19,023 nucleotides of DNA from CAZAFM01 sp964484395. Lineage in GTDB: Bacteria; Campylobacterota; Campylobacteria; Campylobacterales; CAZAFM01. The stretch spans positions 1-19,023 of the forward strand of contig CAZAFM010000044.1 in the NCBI GenBank assembly GCA_964484395.1, written 5' to 3'. The notes beneath the pieces are model-generated. The model was not told the origin of the DNA. It made no database searches and saw only the letters and a program-made list of their open reading frames with translations. The position numbers and the translations under genes are program-made. Shown one piece after another: positions 1-7,524 of this stretch. The first letter of the stretch is position 1, and the number at the start of each line of letters is the position of its first letter.

Positions 1-17
1 TACGCTAACGCTGAGTT

Positions 18-108
18 CTCTTCGGCAGAGTGCCCTCGCGACCTTGTCGCTCTTATGAAACGCTCAAGATTTTTAATTTATTTGTGTTTTTCGAACTGAG
101 CGTTTCAT
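18..108. repeat. Intergenic repeat, copy 1 (modules B + C)
   Basis: This stretch is nearly identical to 12868-12959: the first 36 bases match perfectly, then a single mismatch, then a conserved inverted-repeat module. The module has perfect 12-bp arms, ATGAAACGCTCA at 55-66 and TGAGCGTTTCAT at 97-108, around a variable AT-rich loop. The GC-rich part (18-54) holds two small hairpins, GGCA-GAG-TGCC and GCGAC-CTT-GTCGC. Unlike the other copies it lacks the SD-bearing hairpin module; the bases before position 18 are unrelated. It lies upstream of the aldolase gene in the same + strand orientation as copy 2. What lies left of the window, and so which gene it would lead into on the minus strand, cannot be seen. 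Confidence 0.9.
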
Positions 109-125
109 ATATATCTCCAACAGTA

Positions 126-154
126 ATATTTAAGTTACTAACAAATAGTATAAT
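126..154 (+). promoter_or_regulatory. Putative sigma-70 promoter of the aldolase gene
   Basis: A perfect TATAAT sits at 149-154, 28 bases before the start codon. The position 17 bp upstream (126-131, ATATTT) is only AT-rich. Poor -35 elements are usual in Campylobacterota, so the -10 carries most of the weight. Confidence 0.55.
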
Positions 155-182
155 AACAACATAAAACTAAAGAGGAGATAGT

Positions 183-1259
183 ATGTCAAAAGTTTTGGAT
201 GTTGTAAGAGCTGGTGTAGTAACTGGTGATGATGTAACAAAGGTTTTTGAAATAGCAAAACAACAGGAGTTTGCAATTCCAGCAGTAAATTGCACAAGCA
301 CAAGCACAATAAACGCAGCACTTGAGGCTGCAAGAGAGGTGAACTCACCGATAATCATTCAGTTTTCAAATGGTGGTGGTGCTTTTCTAGCTGGAAAAGC
401 TATAAAAAACGAGAATGAAAAAGCAGCAATTCTAGGCTCTATTAGTGGAGCTCTACATGTTCACAATGTGGCTGCTAGTTATGGAGTGCCAGTTATACTT
501 CATACAGACCACTGCGCTAAAAAGCTTCTTCCGTGGATAGATGGACTACTAGATGCAAGTGAAACTCACTTCAAAAACACAGGTCGTCCACTTTTTTCTT
601 CACATATGATAGACCTTTCAGTTGAGAGTTTAGAGGACAATATAGGCATCTGTAGTGAGTATCTAAAAAGAATGGCTCCACTTGGTATGACTCTTGAGAT
701 AGAGTTAGGATGTACTGGTGGTGAAGAAGATGGTGTAGATAATACAGATATTGATAACTCAAAGCTCTACACACAGCCTGAGGATGTAGCACTTGCTTAT
801 AAAGAGCTTGGGAGCATATCACCAAACTTCACCATAGCAGCTTCTTTTGGAAATGTACATGGAGTATATAAGCCTGGAAATGTAAAACTAAACCCAATAA
901 TCCTACACAACTCTCAAGAACATATCCAAAAAACATTCAACACGGCACCTAAGCCTGTAAATCTTGTTTTTCATGGTGGAAGTGGCTCAAGCCTTGAAGA
1001 GATAAGAGAGGCTGTTAGCTATGGTGTTATCAAAATGAACATAGACACTGATACACAGTGGGCTTATTGGGATGGTGTAAGATTATATGAATCAAAGAAC
1101 CACGGATACCTACAAGCTCAGATAGGAAACCCAGAAGGTGAAGACAGACCAAACAAATCGCACTACGACCCAAGAAAGTGGATAAGAAGTGCTGAGGAGT
1201 CTATGAGAGATAGAATCAAAGTAGCCTATACAGACCTAAACTGCCTAGATAGGAACTAA
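183..1259 (+). CDS. fba: Class II fructose-bisphosphate aldolase
   Basis: This is the cytosolic zinc aldolase that interconverts fructose-1,6-bisphosphate with dihydroxyacetone phosphate and glyceraldehyde-3-phosphate in glycolysis and gluconeogenesis. The 358-residue product is nearly the same length as the E. coli class IIA enzyme FbaA, and key residues fall at the same numbers: catalytic D109 with zinc ligand H110 in HTDHCAKKLLPW, E174, E181/E182 in GGEEDGVDN, and zinc ligands H226 (GNVHGVY) and H264 (FHGGSGSS). A strong Shine-Dalgarno (GAGGAG) precedes the ATG. The gene is monocistronic: it has its own promoter candidate upstream and a hairpin terminator directly downstream, facing the convergent flagellar genes. 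In autotrophic Campylobacterota the enzyme would mainly serve gluconeogenesis, which is inference. Confidence 0.97.
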   Translation: MSKVLDVVRAGVVTGDDVTKVFEIAKQQEFAIPAVNCTSTSTINAALEAAREVNSPIIIQFSNGGGAFLAGKAIKNENEKAAILGSISGALHVHNVAASYGVPVILHTDHCAKKLLPWIDGLLDASETHFKNTGRPLFSSHMIDLSVESLEDNIGICSEYLKRMAPLGMTLEIELGCTGGEEDGVDNTDIDNSKLYTQPEDVALAYKELGSISPNFTIAASFGNVHGVYKPGNVKLNPIILHNSQEHIQKTFNTAPKPVNLVFHGGSGSSLEEIREAVSYGVIKMNIDTDTQWAYWDGVRLYESKNHGYLQAQIGNPEGEDRPNKSHYDPRKWIRSAEESMRDRIKVAYTDLNCLDRN

Positions 1260-1268
1260 TTAAGCACT

Positions 1269-1532
1269 CTACAAAGAGAGATTTATCCTCTCTCTTTGTT
1301 GTAGTTCTTTATCTTCTAGAAACTTTCTTGATTTCTTAATATAGTCCATCTGTGCTAATGTTTCTTGTCTTTTTTTGGTAAATGTAGATATTGCCTCCTC
1401 TATGAGGTTTGAAGCGACCTTCATATCCTCTACATCTTCAAAATCAGGTATATCTTCTAGTAGTTTGCCAATTGTTTTATCATCCTCTTTTATAAGAGCC
1501 AACTTAAAGCTATCAACCCAGTTTGTCTTCAT
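1269..1532 (-). CDS. Small helical protein, possible FliT-like flagellar chaperone
   Basis: The 87-residue product is highly charged, without a signal peptide or membrane segment. It looks almost wholly helical, with a coiled-coil-like stretch near residues 45-80 (ISTFTKKRQETLAQMDYIKK). It is the last gene of the flaG-fliD-fliS group, and its start overlaps the end of fliS by 20 bases, which suggests translational coupling; GGAGAG precedes the ATG. In many bacteria the gene after fliS is fliT, a small helical chaperone for the FliD cap protein. Position, size and composition fit that role, but I see no diagnostic motif, so the assignment rests on context. The terminator hairpin overlaps its final codons. 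Confidence 0.6.
   Translation of the reverse strand: MKTNWVDSFKLALIKEDDKTIGKLLEDIPDFEDVEDMKVASNLIEEAISTFTKKRQETLAQMDYIKKSRKFLEDKELQQRERINLSL
1271..1299. terminator. Bidirectional hairpin terminator
   Basis: An 11-bp perfect stem, ACAAAGAGAGA (1271-1281) with TCTCTCTTTGT (1289-1299), encloses a 7-base loop between the convergent aldolase and fliT-like genes. There is no clean T-run on either side, so it may be only partly intrinsic. The stem overlaps the last codons and stop of the minus-strand gene. Confidence 0.7.
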
Positions 1533-1896
1533 TTATCTCTCTCCAAGCCTCTAATAGACCTTTTGCCACACTTAGTACTGTATCTACCTTTTCAGTATCA
1601 TCATAAGCATTTGCTTCTGTCAAAAGCTTTAGCTGATGAGTATAGAGCCCACTTAGATAGTGAGCCACTTCACCACCCCCATCATAATCAAGAGAGTTTA
1701 TAAGCTCACTAAAAATAGCAGATGCCCTATTAATATAGTATATTTTTTTCTCAATATCTTCTTTTTCTATAGACTTCTTTGCAAGAGAGCAAAACTTAAG
1801 GATGCCCTCATAAAGCATCTCAATAAGCTTTTCAGGCGACTCTATACTTACTGAGTTTTGTTGATACATATTAGTCGCTGCATTTCCACCATACAT
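1513..1896 (-). CDS. fliS: Flagellin export chaperone FliS
   Basis: FliS is a cytosolic helical-bundle chaperone that binds the disordered C-terminus of flagellin, prevents early polymerisation and hands it to the export gate. The 127-residue product has the family's usual length. Its N-terminus is typical: a short tail ending in Y-x-x-N/Q (MYQQNSVSIESPEKLIEML), then the P-E-K-L-I-x-M-L-Y-E-G-I-L helix. The middle R-A-S-A-I-F-S-E-L-I-N-S-L-D-Y-D-G-G-G segment and following L-Y-x-H-Q-L are also FliS-like. It follows fliD by 16 bases, with GAGAGGATAG serving as the ribosome site, and overlaps the next small gene. Confidence 0.95.
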   Translation of the reverse strand: MYGGNAATNMYQQNSVSIESPEKLIEMLYEGILKFCSLAKKSIEKEDIEKKIYYINRASAIFSELINSLDYDGGGEVAHYLSGLYTHQLKLLTEANAYDDTEKVDTVLSVAKGLLEAWREINEDKLG

Positions 1897-1912
1897 TTAT
1901 ACTATCCTCTCT

Positions 1913-4000
1913 CTATTTTCCAGAATTTTGTTCTTGTATCATTGACTGCAATGCACTAAACTTACCATTGAGAGTATTTATCATATTATCATACGCTGCA
2001 AATCTCATAGTCATGGTATCATATCTGCTCTGAAGCAACTCTAGAGCATCTTTTTTTCTCTCATTGTATGCTTTCATCTCTCTTGTTAGATACTCATCAT
2101 AGTTTTTTAGCCTAGAATCAGGGTCAGTTGCTATTTCACCTAGCTTATCTCTAAACTGAGTAAAAACACCATCAAACTCTGTTTCTCTACCAGCTACACT
2201 TCCTGTATAACCTTTGAAGAAATTCTCTGTCCCTTCAAAATCACTATTGACCTTTGAGTTCAACTTATCTTCATCTACATTTAATGTTCCATCCTCGTTT
2301 AGATAGATGCCAAACTCCATCAGAGAGTTCCCATCATTATCCCTAAAAGTTAGGATGTTGTTTAGTGATGACCTTATACTATATACTTCTGATACTCCCT
2401 GAAAAACACCAGAAGAGCCAAGCTCCTCATCATAATCAGTATCTTCAGCTAACTGCTTCGTAAAGTTGTTGTACTCCTCTACAAAAGCTATTACATCATC
2501 TGCTATTCCACTTTTGTCTTCAGTTACTTTTACAGTGGAAGAATCGCCTGATCTATGAGTTCCATTAAGTGTTAAAGTCAGTCCACTTACCAAGTCATCT
2601 ACGGTATTTGTACTTCTATTGACCTGAACTCCGTTGTAGGTAAACTCAGCGTCTTGAGCACTCTGTAGGTTTTGCAAATCCATAGTGTTATTAAGTAAGT
2701 TTGCTTCAGATTTGTATGTACCTGCATTTAGACCAATAGCTTCTAAACCTGCTGTACTCTCTTTAGCCTCAGCTGTGCCATCAATTCCATTTCTAGTTAT
2801 AGATATACTAGTACCACCATCATCTCTATTTATAGCAAAACCATCTTGACCATCTAGTTCTGCTATATAGGGGCTTCCTATATTGTTGTTGATATGATCT
2901 ACTATAGCTTGAGCATTTTGTGCTTTTGTATTTCCGCTTGAAGTTACAGCTGAAAGGTCTATGGTCGTGCCACCTAATTGAAATGTACCCTCTATCAAGC
3001 CAGCATTGACTGAATCACTTGTTACAATACTCTCTTTACTAGCAGTAGTATCCATAGTGAAGCCTAACTCACCCACCTTATTACCAGCTACACCTATCTC
3101 ATAACCTCTTGTATCATTTAATATCAAGCCACCACTATTATTATCATAGTCTATTTTTAGAGGATTGCCTCTGGTTGCATCAGGGTTACTCTCATCATAT
3201 AGTAAATCCCCGTATCCTGCATCATTAACTGCATTCCAGACAGCACTTTTTAGGGCTTCTGCGTTGTCGTATTTACTACTCTCTGAATCAGTAGCAGGAA
3301 GTGTTACATTTACACTCTGAGTAACACCACTAGCATCTTTAAAGCTAAAGCTAAAATCACCCGCTCCTAGTTCTAAGCTACCACTTGGACTAGTGTTAGC
3401 CTGAAGCGCACTACCAAAATAGACTTTATTCTCTTTTCCACTATCAGAACCTGTTAAGGTAAGCTGGTATGGATTAGTTCCGCCTGTTTTCATAATAGTT
3501 GCAGCTACTTTTCCTCCAGTAGCATCAGTTATGGCTTGAGCCACTTCTTCTAAGGTTTGGTTAGCTTTTATATCTACTCTAAAATTCTCTCCAGCCGTGC
3601 TGAAAGTCAGAGCAGTATTAGAGGTAGAGAAAGATGAATCCCTAGAAGCAAAACCATTCCCACTCTGATATAAATCTTGTTGTGCTAGCTGATTTACTAC
3701 AACCTTTATATCTTGAGGAACGAAGCCAGACCCAACACTAGCACTAACCTCATCTCCAACAACTGAAGAACTTCTATTTAAATATGTAGTAGACTGAGAA
3801 AGTGTATCTGCTAGACCATCCATACTTGAAAGTGATGACTTTAGAACTGCTAAAGCTGCTTGCTTCTCTTGGCTAGTCTTTATCTTCTCATCATATGGAT
3901 CAATCATATTTTTTTTATCGGCCTCTTTTAGTTGATCTATCACATCACCAGTTAGAACGCCACTTCCAATCCCTAGTGAGCTTATAGCTCCTGTTGCCAT
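1913..4000 (-). CDS. fliD: Flagellar filament cap protein FliD (HAP2)
   Basis: FliD forms the pentameric cap at the filament tip under which exported flagellin folds. The 695-residue protein begins MATGAISSLGIGSGV, the usual FliD start, followed by a coiled FliD_N helix region (about 10-115). The C-terminal FliD_C region (about 420-685) includes the segment FTYNGVQVNRSTNTVDDLVSG and ends in a long heptad-rich helix (MKAYNERKKDALELLQSRYD). The middle, rich in Ser, Thr, Gly and Asn, is the variable exposed part; Campylobacter-type FliD proteins are similarly longer than the enteric ones (about 470). No signal peptide is present, as expected for type III export. It starts 3 bases after the flaG stop, with AAGGATAG as its ribosome site. 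Confidence 0.96.
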   Translation of the reverse strand: MATGAISSLGIGSGVLTGDVIDQLKEADKKNMIDPYDEKIKTSQEKQAALAVLKSSLSSMDGLADTLSQSTTYLNRSSSVVGDEVSASVGSGFVPQDIKVVVNQLAQQDLYQSGNGFASRDSSFSTSNTALTFSTAGENFRVDIKANQTLEEVAQAITDATGGKVAATIMKTGGTNPYQLTLTGSDSGKENKVYFGSALQANTSPSGSLELGAGDFSFSFKDASGVTQSVNVTLPATDSESSKYDNAEALKSAVWNAVNDAGYGDLLYDESNPDATRGNPLKIDYDNNSGGLILNDTRGYEIGVAGNKVGELGFTMDTTASKESIVTSDSVNAGLIEGTFQLGGTTIDLSAVTSSGNTKAQNAQAIVDHINNNIGSPYIAELDGQDGFAINRDDGGTSISITRNGIDGTAEAKESTAGLEAIGLNAGTYKSEANLLNNTMDLQNLQSAQDAEFTYNGVQVNRSTNTVDDLVSGLTLTLNGTHRSGDSSTVKVTEDKSGIADDVIAFVEEYNNFTKQLAEDTDYDEELGSSGVFQGVSEVYSIRSSLNNILTFRDNDGNSLMEFGIYLNEDGTLNVDEDKLNSKVNSDFEGTENFFKGYTGSVAGRETEFDGVFTQFRDKLGEIATDPDSRLKNYDEYLTREMKAYNERKKDALELLQSRYDTMTMRFAAYDNMINTLNGKFSALQSMIQEQNSGK

Positions 4001-4003
4001 TTT

Positions 4004-4390
4004 CTATCCTTTCTGATCAAATATCATTCCGACTATTTCATCCATTTTCTTCATAAGATCTATCGCTTCCTCTGAAGGAAACTGTCTTATAACTCTATCG
4101 GTGTTTTTCTCTAAGACTGAAACATACATAGCCTCAATATCATCACTAAAACCAAACTTAACAGAGAGATTTAGAGGGTCAATCCTTCTATTCATCTCCT
4201 CTACGAGATTTTTTAGATTTTCAGATTGCTCCTCTTTACTCATCTCTTTTTGAAGTTTCTCCATATTTTCAGTTGGACTCTTTGGAATCTCTTTTCTCTC
4301 TATAGGTTGAGTTTTGAGTTCCACACCTCCACTTGAGGGCTGAGAACCCTTTGTAGGTATTATTGTCGGGTTTGTACTATTGACTTCCAT
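4004..4390 (-). CDS. flaG: FlaG family flagellar protein
   Basis: The 128-residue product has a disordered, Pro/Ser/Lys-rich N-terminal half (to about residue 60). The C-terminal domain is typical of FlaG: M-N-R-R-I-D-P-L-N-L-S-V-K-F-G-F, then D-R-V-I-R-Q-F-P-S-E-E-A-I-D-L. FlaG is linked to filament length control in Campylobacter and related bacteria; its exact action is unsettled. It heads the flaG-fliD-fliS group, with a strong ribosome site (AAGGAGAG) and a sigma-28-like promoter just upstream, so it is probably expressed with the late flagellar genes. Confidence 0.93.
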   Translation of the reverse strand: MEVNSTNPTIIPTKGSQPSSGGVELKTQPIERKEIPKSPTENMEKLQKEMSKEEQSENLKNLVEEMNRRIDPLNLSVKFGFSDDIEAMYVSVLEKNTDRVIRQFPSEEAIDLMKKMDEIVGMIFDQKG

Positions 4391-4435
4391 ATCATCTCTC
4401 CTTGAGCTTTATAGTCTTAAACTTATCTTTAACAT

Positions 4436-4462
4436 ATATCGACTAAGACAGATTTTTTTTTA
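4436..4462 (-). promoter_or_regulatory. Putative sigma-28 (FliA) promoter for flaG-fliD-fliS
   Basis: Read on the minus strand this is TAAAAAAA, 11 bases, then GTCGATAT, against the enteric consensus TAAAGTTT-N11-GCCGATAA. The spacing is exact and 6 of 8 positions of the -10 match. The -10 lies about 45 bases before the flaG start. The -35 overlaps the nspC stop codon, so the late flagellar genes can be uncoupled from the upstream metabolic genes. Confidence 0.65.
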
Positions 4463-5590
4463 AGAAAGTCGATTTTTATAGTCAAAGTAATCAAACTCCT
4501 TTACTATTTGAAACACTCCCTCTCTATCTATTTTTGCAATACTAGGGAGCGGAACTCCATTAAATGTATTGTTTTTTACCATCGTGTAGTGAATCATATC
4601 TTCAAAGATAATTTTATCACCAACCTTTAGCCTCTGCTTAAAACTGTAATCCCCTATCACATCACCTGCTAAACAAGTAGGACCTGCTAATCTATATGTA
4701 TGCTTCTCCACTCCAGCTTCATCTGAGCCTCTAACCAAAGGACGGTACGGCATCTCAAGAGTATCAGGCATATGAGTAGCAGCACTTACATCTAGTATAG
4801 CAATCTCCATTCCATTTTTTACAATATCTAAAACTTCTCCTACCAAAAACCCGCACTCCCAGCCTATAGCTTCACCTGGCTCTATATAGACTTGAAGGTG
4901 GGGATATCTAGCTTGAAACTCCTCTATGGTTCTTATAAAAAGCTCAACATCATAATCAGCTCTAGTAATGTGATGACCTCCTCCAAAGTTCACCCACTTC
5001 ATACTAGGTAGATAGATTCCAAAGCGCTCTTCAAAGTGAGGTAAAGTCCTAGCTAGAGCATCTGAGTTTTGCTCACAATGTGTGTGAAAATGAAGTCCCT
5101 CTATAAGTGGTAACACAGATTCATCAAACTCACTCTTAATCACCCCTAACCTACTATTGATTACACATGGATTATATATAGGAGGGGTTACTTCTGAATA
5201 TTCAGGATTTACCCTAAGACCTAGACTAACATTTTTTTTTGCACTCTCTATTTTTGGAGCAAACTTCTTTAGCTGAGATATGGAGTTAAACACTATATGA
5301 TTACTATAGCCTACTATCTCATCAATATCTTGCTCCTTAAAGCCTGGAGAGTAGGTATGTACTTCTTTTTTAAACTCCTCTGCCCCAAGTCTAGCTTCAT
5401 ATAGTCCACTAGCAGTTATCCCATCTAGATACTTAGCTATCAAAGGGAAGCTATCCCATAGAGCATAGCCTTTGAGGGCTAAAAGTATTTTTATGTCTAT
5501 TTTGCTTTTTATATGCTCAAAAAGCTTAAGATTCTTTTCTAGCTTCTCTACTTCAAGCACATAGCAAGGGGTTAGTATGTTTTCTATCAT
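4460..5590 (-). CDS. nspC: Carboxynorspermidine/carboxyspermidine decarboxylase
   Basis: This is a PLP enzyme (fold type III, alanine racemase/ornithine decarboxylase-like barrel) that decarboxylates carboxynorspermidine or carboxyspermidine in the alternative polyamine pathway. The 376-residue product begins T-P-C-Y-V-L and carries the PLP lysine K40 in LLALKGYALWDSF. Later come H-F-H-T-H-C-E-Q, N-F-G-G-G-H-H-I, E-P-G-E-A-I-G and the active-site Cys in G-P-T-C-L-A-G-D. All are characteristic of NspC. The start overlaps the antiporter stop by 4 bases (ATGA on the minus strand). The dehydrogenase partner gene (lys1-like) is not in the window. A run of nine A lies in the coding strand near 5232-5240. 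Confidence 0.95.
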   Translation of the reverse strand: MIENILTPCYVLEVEKLEKNLKLFEHIKSKIDIKILLALKGYALWDSFPLIAKYLDGITASGLYEARLGAEEFKKEVHTYSPGFKEQDIDEIVGYSNHIVFNSISQLKKFAPKIESAKKNVSLGLRVNPEYSEVTPPIYNPCVINSRLGVIKSEFDESVLPLIEGLHFHTHCEQNSDALARTLPHFEERFGIYLPSMKWVNFGGGHHITRADYDVELFIRTIEEFQARYPHLQVYIEPGEAIGWECGFLVGEVLDIVKNGMEIAILDVSAATHMPDTLEMPYRPLVRGSDEAGVEKHTYRLAGPTCLAGDVIGDYSFKQRLKVGDKIIFEDMIHYTMVKNNTFNGVPLPSIAKIDREGVFQIVKEFDYFDYKNRLS

Positions 5591-6528
5591 AAATACTGCT
5601 CTACATTGTGTAGTATAAGTAGCGCAAAAATAACAAGTAGTCCTATACCTGCTGATTTGTTATAGAGTCTAGTTGCAGCTATAAAAACAAGCATAATAGT
5701 AACAAAAACCATCAACATAACATCATAGATATTTGCTTGAAGATTAAAACTAAGTGGTGAGACTAGAGCTGCCCCACCAATAACAACAAATATATTTGAG
5801 ATATTACTACCTATGATGTTTCCTATACTCATATCTGCATTATTCTTCCTAGCTGCTTGAATACTCACAACAAGCTCAGGCAAACTAGTGCCAAAGGCTA
5901 CTAAAAATATTCCAACAATCCACTCACTTATTCCAAATCCATAAGCGATATTTGAAGCAGAATCTATAGCAAAGTCAGCTCCACCTACAACAAGCACAAA
6001 CCCAACCAAAAGCAAGCTTATAGCCTTGAACCAACCAAAACTATTTTTTACCTCACTCTCATCTATATCTAGCTCTGCTATATCATCTCTAGCATCTTTA
6101 AGTAGAAAAAGTATATACGCACCCATCATAATAAGCAAAAGCACCCCATCAATTCTACTAAACTCACCATCATAAGCAGTTAGTATAAAAGCCACTATAG
6201 GAAAGAGTATCCATGCACTATCTTTTGCAAACACATCTCTCTTTGGCTCTATCTTTTTTGCTATCAAAAAGGTCAGTCCTAAAACTAAAGCAATATTAAA
6301 AATATTACTCCCAACAGCATTAGCAACAGCTATATCATCAGAATCTTTCAATGTAGCACTTACACTTCCAGCTAACTCAGGAAGGCTTGTCCCAAAGCCC
6401 ACAATAGTAGCACCTATTATAAAGTGTGGTATATCAAAGTGAATAGCTATTTTTTCAGCCTCTTTGATGATAAAATCAGCTCCATAAACAAGTGCAGCCA
6501 TAGCCACAACAAAAACTACTACATCCAA
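5587..6528 (-). CDS. Calcium/sodium antiporter, CaCA family (YrbG-like)
   Basis: This inner-membrane cation exchanger has 313 residues with about ten hydrophobic segments. The two inverted alpha-repeats that define the family are plain: G-F-G-T-S-L-P-E-L near residues 44-52, with N-A-V-G-S-N-I-F-N just after, and A-F-G-T-S-L-P-E-L with N-I-I-G-S-N-I-S-N in the second half. The acidic Asp/Glu linker in the middle (around residues 140-158) fits the cytosolic loop. The predicted start is TTG at 6528, one base after the pseB stop, with AAGGA upstream; no in-frame ATG precedes residue 10. The cation actually carried cannot be told from sequence. Confidence 0.9.
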   Translation of the reverse strand: MDVVVFVVAMAALVYGADFIIKEAEKIAIHFDIPHFIIGATIVGFGTSLPELAGSVSATLKDSDDIAVANAVGSNIFNIALVLGLTFLIAKKIEPKRDVFAKDSAWILFPIVAFILTAYDGEFSRIDGVLLLIMMGAYILFLLKDARDDIAELDIDESEVKNSFGWFKAISLLLVGFVLVVGGADFAIDSASNIAYGFGISEWIVGIFLVAFGTSLPELVVSIQAARKNNADMSIGNIIGSNISNIFVVIGGAALVSPLSFNLQANIYDVMLMVFVTIMLVFIAATRLYNKSAGIGLLVIFALLILHNVEQYL

Positions 6529-6529
6529 G

Positions 6530-7522
6530 TCAAAAATCCTTAGTCATTTCTAGTAAGTCCTCATGATTTAACCATAAATCATTTTTTTCAGAACTATACT
6601 CAAAGTCTCCTACTATCTCTTCACCCTTCTCTCCGTATGCGTTTACAGAGTAGTCAATAGATGTTTGAAACTGTATAGTAGGAGTGATAACAAAGTGATC
6701 TTTAAACTCAAATGAGTGTCTAGCATCATCAATTGGCACCATCACTTCATGAAGCTTCTCTCCTGGACGAATACCTATTACTTTTTTAGGTATATTGGGT
6801 GCTAAAGCCTCTGCTAAATCAGTTATCTTCATAGATGGGATTTTTGGCACAAAAATCTCTCCACCCCTTGTTCTTTGTAGTGACTTTATAACAAACTCTA
6901 CACCTTGTTCAAGTGTTATCCAAAACCTAGTCATCCGCTCATCAGTTATAGGTATCTCAGTTGCCCCCTCTCTTACAAGGTTTTTAAAAAAAGGCACAAC
7001 AGAGCCACGAGAGCCTACAACATTTCCATATCTCACTACTGCAAAGTCGATGTTTTTTTTACCTTTGAAGTTATTAGCTGCGATAAAAATCTTATCACTT
7101 GCTAGTTTTGTTGCCCCATATAGGTTTATGGGGTTTGCGGCTTTATCAGTTGAGAGTGCTATAAGCTTTGTCACATCACTATCCATGCAGGCTTCTATTA
7201 GATTTTGGGCACCTAGTATGTTTGTTTTTATACACTCAAAAGGGTTGTATTCAGCTATTGGTACATGTTTTAGAGCAGCTGCATGAATAACTATATCTAT
7301 CCCATCAATTGCTCGTATAAGCCTATCTTTATCTCTTACATCACCTATAAAGTATCTCATTTTTGGGCTACTAAAGAGCTGTGACATCTCATACTGCTTT
7401 AACTCATCTCTTGAGTATATTGCTATTTTATTTGGATTGTAGTTTCTTAATATAACCTCTACAAACTTCTTTCCAAAACTTCCAGTTCCACCTGTTATTA
7501 GTATGTTTTTACCATCTAGCAT
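6530..7522 (-). CDS. pseB: UDP-N-acetylglucosamine 4,6-dehydratase (inverting)
   Basis: PseB carries out the first step of pseudaminic acid synthesis, turning UDP-GlcNAc into a UDP-4-keto-6-deoxy sugar with inversion at C5. Pseudaminic acid decorates flagellin in Campylobacterota. The 330-residue product is a short-chain dehydrogenase: the NAD(P)-binding TGGTGSFG is at 10-17, catalytic T-D-K at 125-127, and the YxxxK pair is Y135/K139. The motif A-L-K-H-V-P near 83-88 and the arrangement match the Helicobacter enzyme FlaA1. It lies 2 bases after mrdA and just before the antiporter. The rest of the pseudaminic acid pathway is not in the window. Confidence 0.95.
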   Translation of the reverse strand: MLDGKNILITGGTGSFGKKFVEVILRNYNPNKIAIYSRDELKQYEMSQLFSSPKMRYFIGDVRDKDRLIRAIDGIDIVIHAAALKHVPIAEYNPFECIKTNILGAQNLIEACMDSDVTKLIALSTDKAANPINLYGATKLASDKIFIAANNFKGKKNIDFAVVRYGNVVGSRGSVVPFFKNLVREGATEIPITDERMTRFWITLEQGVEFVIKSLQRTRGGEIFVPKIPSMKITDLAEALAPNIPKKVIGIRPGEKLHEVMVPIDDARHSFEFKDHFVITPTIQFQTSIDYSVNAYGEKGEEIVGDFEYSSEKNDLWLNHEDLLEMTKDF

Positions 7523-7524
7523 TG

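Noticed and set aside
1660..1854. Plus-strand frame opposite fliS
   Set aside because: It is antisense to a clear FliS with conserved motifs and has no ribosome site.
6795..7286. Plus-strand 163-codon frame opposite pseB
   Set aside because: PseB on the minus strand has all catalytic motifs across this region; the opposite frame is a shadow with no recognisable domain.
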